From NCBI RefSeq assembly GCF_028747985.1, contig NZ_CP118108.1, positions 2,795,501-2,859,500 of the forward strand: a stretch of 64,000 nt of DNA, written 5' to 3'. The DNA is from Paenibacillus urinalis (lineage in GTDB: Bacteria; Bacillota; Bacilli; Paenibacillales; Paenibacillaceae). Under the pieces are notes generated by a model. The model saw only the letters and a list, made by a program, of their open reading frames with translations, had not been told where the DNA came from and did no database searches. This document shows positions 24,754 to 33,464 of the stretch, in pieces. The position numbers and the translations under genes are program-made. Positions within the stretch are counted from its first letter, which is position 1. Every line of letters starts with the position of its first letter.

Positions 24754-25869
24754 TCACTTTGCTTCAATTTCCTTCTCTTTCTCTACCTCATTCGGACTTA
24801 GATTCAATCCTTCCTGAGTCGTTAAGCCTTCCTCCTGTGATTCAACCATCTCAATAACTGCCGCTAGGAAAGCGAGACCCAGCCCTTGCCCCCAGCCTTG
24901 TGCCCATTTCCGATCAATGCGCAGATACCCTTCAATGTCGTTCATAACGGCTGTTCCACCAGAAACGTTCATTACTCGTCCGTTCGCGGAGATGTTGGCA
25001 AGGACGCCGTCTAAAGCCTTTCGAACGTACTTCGCATGAAGCGGATTGTCTTGCATTACCATGGCGGCAGCGATACCCGACGTGGCGGATACTTCACCAT
25101 ACGCCTCCGGGTAATCAAGTACAGTTCCCCAGAGTCCGTCCTCCTTCTGCAGCTTTTTAATTGCCGCAAGCTGATCTCGAAGTGAACTCCAGATATGCAT
25201 CATTGGAGGATATAGATAACCTTCAGGCACCCCTCTTGCTGCACGAGACATTGTGTAAGCAGCCCAAGCGTTGGCACGCGCCCAATGAATTCCTGACATA
25301 TGGTCCTGATTAATATGATTGTAGCCGTGATACCATAGACTATTATCCTCATCCTGCAGATAGTTGATATGCCAGAAATACTGATGCAGAGCATCGTCAA
25401 CTAATCGCTTCTCCTTCAGCTTGACGCCAACACGAAGCATAAAATAAGCGGCCATAAATAGTGTGTCTGCCCAGCATTGCTCTGGAAAATCATTTTTTGA
25501 AGATACGGTATGCTGAAGCACACCATCCCCGAAACGCAGCGCCTTGTTTTCCAAGTAATCCACCTTGCTGAGAATAAGATCGAGGTACTTCTGGTCATTT
25601 GTCTGCTCATACAGCGTAATTAACATATGCCCCATAGCGCACGTGTTTACCGTCCATCGCGGAAGACCTGCTTCCAGATATTCATCAACCCAATCCGCCA
25701 TTCGTTCCAAGTAGACCTGCTCACCAGTGACTTCAAATGCTCGGCTTACGCCGTAGAAGGCAACCCCACCAGGCCAGTCCCAAGTTAAATCCATGCCAAA
25801 TGTGTAATCCACCACACGATCAGCTATTTGTCTTAAATCGGCAGTAGAGTTAGGAATATTTAATTTCAT
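24754..25869 (-). CDS. GH88/GH105 unsaturated rhamnogalacturonyl hydrolase
   Basis: This 371-residue (alpha/alpha)6-barrel enzyme is of the YteR/YesR type. Such enzymes remove 4,5-unsaturated galacturonate from lyase products of pectin. The key Asp sits in QCWADTLFMA (about residue 145), with conserved HWARANAWAAY near 198 and a late RKWAQGWGQGLGL. There is no signal peptide, so it acts on imported disaccharides. GGAGG lies 5 bases before the ATG. No transport or lyase genes adjoin it, so it is an isolated member of the pathway. Family is firm; precise substrate is open. Confidence 0.85.
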   Translation of the reverse strand: MKLNIPNSTADLRQIADRVVDYTFGMDLTWDWPGGVAFYGVSRAFEVTGEQVYLERMADWVDEYLEAGLPRWTVNTCAMGHMLITLYEQTNDQKYLDLILSKVDYLENKALRFGDGVLQHTVSSKNDFPEQCWADTLFMAAYFMLRVGVKLKEKRLVDDALHQYFWHINYLQDEDNSLWYHGYNHINQDHMSGIHWARANAWAAYTMSRAARGVPEGYLYPPMMHIWSSLRDQLAAIKKLQKEDGLWGTVLDYPEAYGEVSATSGIAAAMVMQDNPLHAKYVRKALDGVLANISANGRVMNVSGGTAVMNDIEGYLRIDRKWAQGWGQGLGLAFLAAVIEMVESQEEGLTTQEGLNLSPNEVEKEKEIEAK

Positions 25870-26418
25870 AAATCCTCCATTTCCGGATTCTCTGCATACA
25901 GCAGAGGCACCTATAAGATGTTAAGAATGAGAAGGCTTCAGAAAGACCTATATGAATATGTAATTCCATACTTTTGAACCTTAACGTTTCTATAAATCCC
26001 GGCATTTACATCAACACTTTAATTCACTGCTCTTCACCCCAAATCTCATGATTTATTCCTTTAGGCACTCCTAGCTTCTCAAAGTAACTTGCGATAAGAA
26101 CTGAAGCGCTTCCACAACAAAATCTCTTCAATTGTTCGGTTCTATGGATGAATATGATTGTACACATATTATAGGCAATATATAAATACAAAGTCTACTA
26201 CTTTATGTCCGTTTATGATGAAACCCAACATAATCACAGATTTCACCGTCATTGATTGTTAGAAAAAGGTGTACAGCTAATTTAAAATGAATAGCATGTT
26301 TTGCCAAAGGTGATTATACTGACTTTACTAGCCAAAAAAAGCCGCTAATAAAGCGACTTCAATGGAATATATTCTTTTCCTTCTACATTTCCTAGTTAAT
26401 TAAGTTGACCTTAATCTG
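25870..26418. other. 549-base intergenic region upstream of GH105
   Basis: It contains the GH105 promoter region, a small minus-strand frame of 47 codons at 26024-26167 (ending GVPKGINHEIWGEEQ) without a ribosome site, and the terminator at 26334. The small frame holds the palindromic core GAAGCGCTTC, which weakly resembles a catabolite-response element. Confidence 0.4.
26334..26359 (-). terminator. Terminator of the YjbR gene, repeat family
   Basis: On the minus strand GAAGTCGC and GCGGCTT pair with one wobble around TTTATTA, then seven T follow. It is the third member of the family also seen at 19948 and 24708 and shares flanking sequence with the former. Confidence 0.7.
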
Positions 26419-26760
26419 CTACGTCTGTTTATTTGACTTGGGCTTCGTAAGTTCAAAGCTATGATGCACCATCTCGAAGATATCATCCTCTTTCATATTA
26501 CGATCCAAAATAATCGTATTCCAATGAGTTTTGTTCATGTGATAACCAGGTTTAACATCATCATAAATAGTACGCAGCAAATCAGCTTTGTTTGGTTCAC
26601 ACTTGAGGTTTAAGCAAAGATTTCTGTCTAGTTTAAAGATCATTGCAAATATCTTCTTATTCCTTTTGTGACGTATAACGGTCCATTTGTCATCAAAAGG
26701 TTGGTTTTTATAAACATCATTGTAGGTTAAGCAATGGGAGATTATTTCCTCCTTAATCAT
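26419..26760 (-). CDS. MmcQ/YjbR family protein
   Basis: This 113-residue protein matches the MmcQ/YjbR domain, a CyaY-like fold with proposed DNA binding. Recognisable parts are the opening helix, the PFDDKWTVIRHKRNKKIFAM strand pair and the C-terminal HMNKTHWNTIILD followed by a MVHHSFELT helix. AAGGAGG lies 8 bases before the ATG. It begins a series of minus-strand genes but is separated by its own terminator. The biological role is unproven. Confidence 0.85.
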   Translation of the reverse strand: MIKEEIISHCLTYNDVYKNQPFDDKWTVIRHKRNKKIFAMIFKLDRNLCLNLKCEPNKADLLRTIYDDVKPGYHMNKTHWNTIILDRNMKEDDIFEMVHHSFELTKPKSNKQT

Positions 26761-26795
26761 TTTATTTTCCTCCTTGCTACGAATAAATGCTTGTA

Positions 26796-27221
26796 TTATT
26801 TTCTTATTAGAACGGTCAGTTCTCCTTCAAAAACGACCTCCTCTTTCTCATTAAACGTTGTTAGTAAAACAGTTACTAATCCTGTTTCATTGCGTTTTTC
26901 CCTCAGTTCAGTGACCTTCACAAGAGTATATAATTCGTCCCCCGGATAAACAGGTTTTATAAACTTGATATTATTCATAGCAGTTCCGGCAATGACTTCA
27001 TCACCATAATTACCTGTTTCAACCCAGAGTTTAAACGAAACAGCCAGAGTTTGAATTCCTGATGCTATAATTCCATTGAATCTTCCTTGGTTCGCTTTGT
27101 CCTCGTTCAAGTGCATATATTGGGGATCGAATTCAGACGCAAATCTGATGATATCATCCTTGGACAATCTCAATGACTTGGTTTTAAATTCTTGTCCTAT
27201 ATAAAATTCTCCAAACCGCAT
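26796..27221 (-). CDS. MaoC-like hotdog-fold dehydratase
   Basis: This 141-residue single hotdog domain of the (R)-enoyl-CoA hydratase group shows the hydratase motif FASEFDPQYMHLNEDKA, with Asp and His placed as in PhaJ, then GIIASGIQTLAV and the closing YPGDELYTLVKVTELRE. It would hydrate enoyl-CoA or bind acyl-CoA. It sits 126 bases downstream of the nitronate monooxygenase on the same strand, so it may be co-regulated with it by the MarR protein. Confidence 0.87.
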   Translation of the reverse strand: MRFGEFYIGQEFKTKSLRLSKDDIIRFASEFDPQYMHLNEDKANQGRFNGIIASGIQTLAVSFKLWVETGNYGDEVIAGTAMNNIKFIKPVYPGDELYTLVKVTELREKRNETGLVTVLLTTFNEKEEVVFEGELTVLIRK

Positions 27222-27347
27222 TCATTTACACCTTCTTATTTGATTTACTCTTCGCCCATAGTGTAGCATTTTTAATAAATATCCTGCCAATTTCTTTTTG
27301 AGCCTAATAAATAATGTACACAGCAACTAGCTATTGCAATATTTATT

Positions 27348-28307
27348 CTAATTAAAGTCTTGCATCAAAGAATCAATCACTTCTTTTACAGTCCTGATTT
27401 CTCTAATTGGCGTAATTCCAGTACCTATAGAAATGTATCCATCGTCAGTATTACCTTCTAACATGCCGATACGCATTCCAATTGATCCACGCATCAATTT
27501 TGCTGTTTCTTCACGAGTAGCCCCTTGTTTATCCATTTCAACAAGTTTATTCGCTAATTTAGTAGGTAAAGAACGGTAGTAAGCTGGTAACGTACGGAAC
27601 ATTAGTAGGTCTTCTGCTGTAGCATCTACTATCATTTGTTTGACGTTTTCTGCTGCTGGATTCTCTATTGTTGGAATAAAAACACTACCAGCAAACACAC
27701 CTTCCGCACCTAAGGCAAATGCAGCACGCACTCCTCTGACATCACCAATACCACCTGCTGCCAATACAGGAGTATTTATAGCATCTACAATCATTGGAAC
27801 AATCGAAAATGTGCCGATAACTCGTTCCGGAACTGTACCACCTTCATCAAATCCAGTTGCTACATAAACATCTATTCCAAATTCCTCTGCTGCTTTTGCA
27901 TTCTCAATAGTAGGAGTAAGGGGTCTATAAATAATTTTAATATTATTTTCTTTTAACGGCTTAAAGATTCTTTCATCCAATACATCGTTCACAAGAACAA
28001 CCGGAACTTTCTCATTAATAACTGTTTCCAATAAGGGCCACGTGTAAGCTAAATCACGATTTATAATCAGGGGTACTCCAAATGGCTTATCTGTTAAAGA
28101 TTTTATTTTTTGTATTTCAATTCTCATTCTTTCTGTACTTATTTCAGGTGAACGAGTGATATCAGCCTGCCCGGCATTTGGACCTAGAAACCCTAATCCA
28201 CCAGCATTGCTTACCGCTGCAACAAATTCGGCATTAGTAACCCAAGACATAGGGCCCTGTATAATCGGTTTCTCTATGTTTAATATTTCGCATATTCTAT
28301 TATTCAC
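27348..28307 (-). CDS. Nitronate monooxygenase (2-nitropropane dioxygenase family)
   Basis: This 319-residue FMN-dependent TIM-barrel enzyme is of the NMO/FabK family. It shows the N-terminal KPIIQGPMSWVTNAEFVAAV, the AGGLGFLGP flavin loop, the catalytic-region VATGFDEGGTVPERV and phosphate-binding VLAAGGIGDVRGVRAAFALG and GVFAGSVFI. It oxidises alkyl nitronates (for example propionate 3-nitronate) or acts as a related flavin oxidoreductase. The start is GTG behind GGAGGAG. Two MarR-like operators lie 70-110 bases upstream, and marR precedes it, so it is very likely under MarR control. Confidence 0.88.
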   Translation of the reverse strand: MNNRICEILNIEKPIIQGPMSWVTNAEFVAAVSNAGGLGFLGPNAGQADITRSPEISTERMRIEIQKIKSLTDKPFGVPLIINRDLAYTWPLLETVINEKVPVVLVNDVLDERIFKPLKENNIKIIYRPLTPTIENAKAAEEFGIDVYVATGFDEGGTVPERVIGTFSIVPMIVDAINTPVLAAGGIGDVRGVRAAFALGAEGVFAGSVFIPTIENPAAENVKQMIVDATAEDLLMFRTLPAYYRSLPTKLANKLVEMDKQGATREETAKLMRGSIGMRIGMLEGNTDDGYISIGTGITPIREIRTVKEVIDSLMQDFN

Positions 28308-28379
28308 TATTGACTCCTCCTGTTTAAGAAAATATTGACGATATTCTAGCCCATGTATCTTCAGAACTCCCTTTTAATA

Positions 28380-28393
28380 TTTAGGGTACTAAA
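28380..28393. promoter_or_regulatory. MarR operator 1 of the nitronate monooxygenase promoter
   Basis: TTTAGGGTACTAAA matches the palindromic operator TTTAGCGTGCTAAA found upstream of marR at 12 of 14 positions. It lies between marR and the monooxygenase gene. Confidence 0.65.
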
Positions 28394-28400
28394 TAAAATA

Positions 28401-28414
28401 TTAAGTATGCTAAA
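28401..28414. promoter_or_regulatory. MarR operator 2 of the nitronate monooxygenase promoter
   Basis: TTAAGTATGCTAAA is a second, weaker copy of the same palindrome, centred 21 bases (two helical turns) from operator 1, as expected for two dimers binding one face. Confidence 0.55.
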
Positions 28415-28433
28415 TATATTTTTAAGAGAAGAC

Positions 28434-28859
28434 TTAGTATAAGTTTTTCTCCATACGCTTTAAAAGATCCCTTAGTATTAAGCGTTCTTCAGCAGACATT
28501 AAATGAAGTAATTTCTCTTGCTGCTGTTTCCATTTAATTCCAACGGGTTCTTCTAATTCTTTACCTTTGTCCGTTAAATAAATTCGCATCACCCTTGCAT
28601 CTTCTTTATCACGTTTACGGTGTATGAAACCATTCTGCTCTAGAGATTTAACCATATTTGTTACTGTAGGCGGTTCGCATTTTAAATGTTCACACAGCTG
28701 CATTTGTGTTATTCCATCACCCGACCATAAGCGTGAGAGTAAATTATCCTGGCCTACATAAAGATTAAGTTCTCTAAGACTCTCACTATAATCCCGCCGC
28801 ATTTGGGAAGAAACTTTATCCAAGGACATACGAATATCACAGTCTACACTAACCTTCAT
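28434..28859 (-). CDS. MarR-family transcriptional regulator
   Basis: This 141-residue MarR regulator has its winged helix at residues 45-100 (GITQMQLCEHLKCEPPTVTN, then MVKSLEQNGFIHRKRDKEDA with the conserved wing Asp-Arg pair). An AAGGAGG site stands 7 bases before the ATG. A palindrome sits in its own promoter and two more lie between it and the monooxygenase, pointing to autorepression and control of the oxidative-detoxification genes downstream. Confidence 0.9.
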   Translation of the reverse strand: MKVSVDCDIRMSLDKVSSQMRRDYSESLRELNLYVGQDNLLSRLWSGDGITQMQLCEHLKCEPPTVTNMVKSLEQNGFIHRKRDKEDARVMRIYLTDKGKELEEPVGIKWKQQQEKLLHLMSAEERLILRDLLKRMEKNLY

Positions 28860-28880
28860 CGATAAGCCTCCTTAAATACA

Positions 28881-28894
28881 TTTAGCGTGCTAAA
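28881..28894. promoter_or_regulatory. MarR operator in the marR promoter
   Basis: TTTAGCGTGCTAAA is a palindrome with arms TTTAGC and GCTAAA, 22 bases upstream of the marR start, and the best copy of three sites near this gene. Confidence 0.7.
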
Positions 28895-29027
28895 TATATC
28901 ATGGCAGTTTTCACATGTCAACGTTACTATATTAATTGCTTATCTTCAAGTGAAGTCCGATTACCGATTAGCTTGCATTCCTAGTCATATAATAAATCTC
29001 AATCACCGACTTCATTCCTAAATCATC

Positions 29028-29055
29028 AAAAAGCCATTTCCGCAAGGAAATGGCT
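29028..29055 (-). terminator. Strong terminator after the cupin remnant
   Basis: AGCCATTTCC, loop GCAA and GGAAATGGCT form a perfect 10-base stem; on the minus strand TTTTT follows. A related hairpin ends the NlpC gene at 39298. Confidence 0.75.
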
Positions 29056-29262
29056 ACAGTTTGAGCTGACCTGCTCGAAAATCAAAGAACACCTCTCCTT
29101 CGATCACAATAAAAACCTTATCGGTGTCTGTATGATCATGCCAGACAAAATCACCGGAATCTTGACCAATTTAAATTGGTAGTTATTCATTTCGCCAAAG
29201 ACTTTTGGAGACCAATGTTCATTAGTCCCTTGTGCCTGAATTAATAGGACTAGCAGATGAGT
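29054..29262 (-). pseudogene. Cupin-domain protein remnant
   Basis: Two minus-strand frames together spell the first half of a small single-domain cupin: NEHWSPKVFGEMNNYQFKLV in one frame, then GDFVWHDHTDTDKVFIVIEG in the next, where HDH and the later Glu are metal ligands. The frames need a one-base change near 29160. The reading stops after FDFRAGQLKL inside the terminator stem, so the second half of the barrel is missing. No start codon remains. The gene is both frameshifted and truncated. Confidence 0.75.
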
Positions 29263-29363
29263 CGTTTAGATTATTTTTCAATTGTGTCTTCACAATCTTT
29301 CTACAATATCCGATAATTTTTGATGTCTCTGAGAGATGTCAATAAATTCAAAGGAGAGAGATA

Positions 29364-30857
29364 ATGATTAGCAAAATGTTTAACACTTTAAACTTAAATG
29401 CAGGGGTTAAGAGGAAAAAGGTACTGCAAGCAGCATCGTTACTCGTATGTGGAGTCATTGGATCAATGTTGTTCGTTGACCAAGTATCTGCTCATGGTTA
29501 CATTCACTCTAGTCGTGCGGCTCTATGTAAGGAGCAGAAGAACACAAGCTGCGGACCCGTGCAATACGAACCGCAAAGTGTGGAAGGTCTAGGTGGCTTC
29601 CCGGCGAGTGGACCTGCTGATGGCCATATCGCAGGTGGTGGTGTGTTCCCACAGCTTGATGAGCAGTCAGCTACTCGCTGGAGTAAAGTAAAGATGCATG
29701 GCGGGAAGAACACCATAAATTGGACATTAACTGCCCAACACGCAACAAAAGAATGGAAGTATTACATAACCAAGAAGGACTGGGACCCAAATAAGCCTTT
29801 AGCTCGCTCTGATTTTGAGCTTATTCAGACGTTTAACGATGGTGGAGCCAAGCCTTCAAGCTCGGTTTCGCATCAAATTAACTTGCCGACAGATCGCAGC
29901 GGCTATCATGTGATTCTGGGTGTATGGGAAATTGCGGATACCGCAAATGCCTTTTATCAGGTAGTGGATGTGAATTTGATTAACGATACGAACGGAACTC
30001 CAGATTCACAGGACACAACGGCACCAGGGGCCCCTACTGCCGTGACATCTCCTGTACAAACGACGAACACGGTTGAACTGCGCTGGAACGCAGCTTCCGA
30101 TAACGTAGGTGTTCATCATTATGAGTTGTATCGCAATGGTGTAAAGGTACAGACGGTAACAGGTACTTCCGTTGTTGATACAGGACTGGAAGCAAATACC
30201 TCTTATACGTATACGGTAAAGGCTGTGGATACGGCAGGCAATGTTTCCGAGGAAAGCACTGCAATCACAGTGACAACCAAGCCAATCCCAGCTAAAGATA
30301 CAACGGCCCCAACTGCCCCATCCTCCTTGCACACGATGGGACTGACGACCTCTACGATTGATCTCATGTGGAACGCCTCTATGGATAATGTAGGGGTGAA
30401 GCACTATGAAATCTATCGTAATGGGGTTAAAGTTCAGACCGTATCAGGTACAACGGCAACAGACAGCGGGTTGCAGCCGAACACAGAGTACACATACGTT
30501 GTGAAGGCAGTTGATGCGGCAGGCAATGTATCGGAACCGAGCAATACTATTACATTGAAAACAAAAGAACAACAAGCCGGAGAATTATCAGAGTGGGATC
30601 CTGCACAAGTGTATGCAAGCGGTGACCTTGTTGTGTTCCAAGGCAATGAATATGAAGCGAAATGGTGGACGCAAGGCAATCAACCTGATAATTCGGATGC
30701 ATGGAAGCTGCTCAGCAGCATAACGCCAGTATGGAATGCGAGCAAATCTTACTTTGATGGAGATCGTGTCCTATATGAAGGCGTTACATACCAAGCGAAA
30801 TGGTGGACGCAAGGCAATGTGCCTAGTCAACTAGGTGTTTGGCAGATTGTACAATAA
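29364..30857 (+). CDS. Secreted AA10 lytic polysaccharide monooxygenase with FnIII and CBM5/12 domains
   Basis: This 497-residue chitin-active enzyme uses copper to oxidatively cleave crystalline chitin (or cellulose). A signal peptide ends VSA before His 44, which becomes the N-terminal His of the copper brace; the second His is at about 126 in TLTAQHATKEW, and the axial aromatic is in NAFYQVVDVNL. Two fibronectin type III domains (about 222-305 and 315-400) are near repeats. Two CBM5/12 modules follow, each with AKWWTQGN. AAGGAGAGAG precedes the ATG. A hairpin terminator follows the gene. It stands alone, as such enzymes often do in bacilli. Confidence 0.95.
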   Translation: MISKMFNTLNLNAGVKRKKVLQAASLLVCGVIGSMLFVDQVSAHGYIHSSRAALCKEQKNTSCGPVQYEPQSVEGLGGFPASGPADGHIAGGGVFPQLDEQSATRWSKVKMHGGKNTINWTLTAQHATKEWKYYITKKDWDPNKPLARSDFELIQTFNDGGAKPSSSVSHQINLPTDRSGYHVILGVWEIADTANAFYQVVDVNLINDTNGTPDSQDTTAPGAPTAVTSPVQTTNTVELRWNAASDNVGVHHYELYRNGVKVQTVTGTSVVDTGLEANTSYTYTVKAVDTAGNVSEESTAITVTTKPIPAKDTTAPTAPSSLHTMGLTTSTIDLMWNASMDNVGVKHYEIYRNGVKVQTVSGTTATDSGLQPNTEYTYVVKAVDAAGNVSEPSNTITLKTKEQQAGELSEWDPAQVYASGDLVVFQGNEYEAKWWTQGNQPDNSDAWKLLSSITPVWNASKSYFDGDRVLYEGVTYQAKWWTQGNVPSQLGVWQIVQ

Positions 30858-30888
30858 CAGAATGAAAACCTCACTGCTAGCTTAACTC

Positions 30889-30937
30889 AAAAACGGCTTT
30901 CACTGTCCCAATAGGGCAGCAAAGCCGTTTTTTTATT
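30889..30937 (+). terminator. Terminator of the LPMO gene
   Basis: AAAACGGCTTT pairs with AAAGCCGTTTT around a 20-base loop that itself contains GTCCCAATAGGGC, followed by a T-run, 30 bases after the stop. Confidence 0.85.
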
Positions 30938-30979
30938 TGGATCATTCCATGCAGAATCTTGGCTAATCATCAGAAATGA

Positions 30980-31590
30980 TTAATCCCAAGGGATAATAGT
31001 AAGGGCTGGCCATTTTCCCTTCCATCTATCTGCTTTTTCCTCATAAATCTCTTTTGTGATTTGGGATTTATTCGCTCTTACAATTAAAGAGAATAGATCA
31101 TTCAAACCGAACGGAGCATATATGCTCCATTCTCCATTCTCATCTTTTCTCATCCCGATCGCTGTAGCAGTTGTGGGCCAAGTGTTTATGGCTTCTTCAA
31201 GCGAAGAATATGGATCTATTGGATACCCAAAATGGTTCTCATACCATAAATGGACACGTGATTGATTTTTTATATCAAGTCTTATAGGAAGATCTCCGAA
31301 CCTTTGGTTCACCTTATCGATGACCTCGCATTCCTTATCATATGAAAGATCAGAATCGAAATAAACAAAATCAATATCATGGATCCCATAATTTACAGGT
31401 AACCCACATACATAGTTCCAAATGCTTTGGCAATGCATCCTGCACCTATATAATAATCTGTTAGTTTTAGGTCAGGTGCTTCCATAAAAATATGATTTGT
31501 AATAGGATTCAACGTAACAATCTTCGTAAGACAATTGATTTGACTGAACAAGTCTTTATTGCGAGCCAATGAGTTCATATCTGTCATCAT
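30980..31590 (-). pseudogene. DUF925 nucleotidyltransferase-family protein, frameshifted
   Basis: The N-terminal part (MNSLARNKDLFSQ to DYYIGAGCIA) lies in one frame and the rest (QSIWNYVCGLPVNYGIHDID onward, with YFDSDLSYDKE, IKNQSRVHLWYE and TATAIGMRKDENG) in another. Together they make a full-length DUF925 protein of about 200 residues. The break is a single base near 31428, in ATTGCCAAAGC. These proteins have a nucleotidyltransferase-like fold with IDFVYFD as the acidic motif; their reaction is unknown. Either the gene is freshly broken or the sequence has an error. Confidence 0.8.
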
Positions 31591-31671
31591 CCCCTATTAG
31601 AAGCGAAGTTTTCATCTAAGTCCTCTTTTTATTCATCAACACAAAAGGCAGCCGTTCCTGGTTCTTTAATT

Positions 31672-32505
31672 TTAATGAACCTGACGCTCAAATAACACAT
31701 TCCGTTGATTCATTTTTGTTAGCCGGCGCAATAAAAGGATATTGATAATGAACAGCATCAAACCAGTGACAAGCAGGATCTGTGAACTTAGGAACACGAT
31801 CCCCGTAATTTGGGAGATCGCAGCTCCGACGATGGGCAGTACGACGACTCCTCCTAATTGCTGTGCTTCTTGGAACCCTTTGGAACGCGCGGAGATAAAG
31901 ATGCTGATCAGGATAACTAATCCGGTAAACATCGGCGTCACCCACAGCAGGATAATACCCCAGGATAGATTCGGGAAGATCAGACCGTCGAACATGGTGT
32001 ATGACAGCCCGTTGATGATAATACCGCACAGAACAAAGCTGGCCAGTGTGACGATGAAGGTGGGGATGAAGGTCCCGACTAATTTGCCCATGAACAGGTC
32101 TTTCACCTCGATCGGAGCGAACAGTAGGCTTTCTAGCGTTCTGCGCTCCTTCTCTCCGACAAGACTGTTCAGTGCGATCATTAAAGAATTCAGCACTGGG
32201 ATGAGCATGAAGAATGGTCCAAGCATGTAGTTGACGAAAATGTAGATGATTTGGTGGTTAATTGTAGGCAGCTGCGTAATTAACTCCTTCTTGTCTCCTG
32301 TAGGCAGCTGCGTAACGACCTTCTGTACCATGTTGACTAAATCAGAATCGACAATGTTCACCAATTTCATTGCGAAGATTAACCCTCCTGGTAACAGTAC
32401 GCCGAACACAAGTGGAAGTATTATAATCCCGATCAATACTTGTACGTTGCTTGTGATGGCCTTTATATCCTTCTGAGCGATGGCTCTAATCTGACTCCAA
32501 TTCAT
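31672..32505 (-). CDS. ABC-2 type exporter permease (NatB/YhaP-like)
   Basis: This 277-residue permease has six predicted membrane helices (first at 22-48, then 95-115 and four more from 140 to 265). The cytosolic stretch SLVGEKERRTLESLLFAPIE is the conserved ABC-2 coupling element. Its ATG overlaps the preceding ATPase stop by one base, so the two form one exporter. It probably expels a lipid, peptide or ion; NatAB-type sodium export is one possibility. It ends the long sigY-linked gene row. Confidence 0.85.
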   Translation of the reverse strand: MNWSQIRAIAQKDIKAITSNVQVLIGIIILPLVFGVLLPGGLIFAMKLVNIVDSDLVNMVQKVVTQLPTGDKKELITQLPTINHQIIYIFVNYMLGPFFMLIPVLNSLMIALNSLVGEKERRTLESLLFAPIEVKDLFMGKLVGTFIPTFIVTLASFVLCGIIINGLSYTMFDGLIFPNLSWGIILLWVTPMFTGLVILISIFISARSKGFQEAQQLGGVVVLPIVGAAISQITGIVFLSSQILLVTGLMLFIINILLLRRLTKMNQRNVLFERQVH

Positions 32506-33410
32506 TATTTCTCACCCTTCACTTGAAAATACAGGGATTCCAAGTCACGATTCATGATCTCTGCAGTGTGCACCCATGTCTCTTCCAATATTTGACGGAG
32601 TACCGTCGATATTAAATCGGTTGAAGGAAGCTCTAGCAGGATCTCGCTGGGCCCCACTCGTTGAACGGGATAACCATGGTACCTATCTTCCTCTATAGAT
32701 AAACCAGTTGTTAACCGAAGCTGCACCGTCTTAAAATGCTTCTTATCCAGCTCTTCTTTCGTCCCGGTGTCCAGTATGGTGCCGTTGCTCAAGAAAATAT
32801 AGGAATGACACAGTGATTCCAACTGCTGCAGCACATGCGAACAGAGGATGATCGTCGTGCCATGAGCTTCATTCATCGCTTTCAGGTCTCTCACGACTTG
32901 CTTGATGCCTTCCGGATCGAGACCGTTTGTCGGCTCGTCCAGAAACAAAATCTCCGGTTGATGGAGAAGTGCCTTCGCCAAGGCCAAACGCTTTTTCATG
33001 CCTGTACTGTAGCTTCCGACTTTCTTATCTTGAGCATTTTCTAGGCCATATTGCTGTAACAATTCTCGGATTCTTTGTTCATCATAGCAGTTGTATATTT
33101 TGGCGAAAAATCGTAAATTTTCTATACCGCTCATCTCATGATAGAGTCCTGCTCCCTCTGTAACCACGCCACTGAGACGCCGGATGGCATTTCCATCGGT
33201 GACCGGATCGTAACCATTCAACCACATTGTGCCACAGTCCGGAAGGATAACGCCATTCATTAAGCGCACGAGCGTCGTTTTTCCAGAGCCGTTTGGACCA
33301 AGCAGACCGACTATACTCCCCTTCTCGATCGAGAAGGAAACTCCATTTAATACGTTCTGTGTGTTGTAGCTCTTATTGATGTCACGAACTTCGATGTAAG
33401 ATGAATTCAA
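32505..33410 (-). CDS. ABC exporter ATPase (NatA/CcmA-like)
   Basis: This 301-residue ATPase has Walker A LLGPNGSGKTTLVRL, the Q-loop region VVTEGAGLYHEM, the ABC signature YSTGMKKRLALAKALL, Walker B EILFLDEPTNGLDPEG and a switch His in IILCSHVLQQLE. I place the start at TTG 33410 behind GAAGGAG, because the longer frame adds ten unlikely residues. It lies 54 bases after yxlG and appears to extend the sigY operon with a second exporter. Confidence 0.88.
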   Translation of the reverse strand: MNSSYIEVRDINKSYNTQNVLNGVSFSIEKGSIVGLLGPNGSGKTTLVRLMNGVILPDCGTMWLNGYDPVTDGNAIRRLSGVVTEGAGLYHEMSGIENLRFFAKIYNCYDEQRIRELLQQYGLENAQDKKVGSYSTGMKKRLALAKALLHQPEILFLDEPTNGLDPEGIKQVVRDLKAMNEAHGTTIILCSHVLQQLESLCHSYIFLSNGTILDTGTKEELDKKHFKTVQLRLTTGLSIEEDRYHGYPVQRVGPSEILLELPSTDLISTVLRQILEETWVHTAEIMNRDLESLYFQVKGEK

Positions 33411-33464
33411 AATATCGCTCCTTCTTCTATTTATTATCAAGACATATACGGCATCTAGTGTCCG

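Noticed and set aside
26101..26114. Possible catabolite-response element (GAAGCGCTTC core) before GH105
   Set aside because: The outer positions do not match the cre consensus and it lies more than 200 bases upstream.
26024..26167. A 47-codon minus-strand frame upstream of GH105
   Set aside because: It starts with ATG but has no ribosome site and matches nothing I know. I considered an autoinducer-like peptide, but the expected motif is missing.
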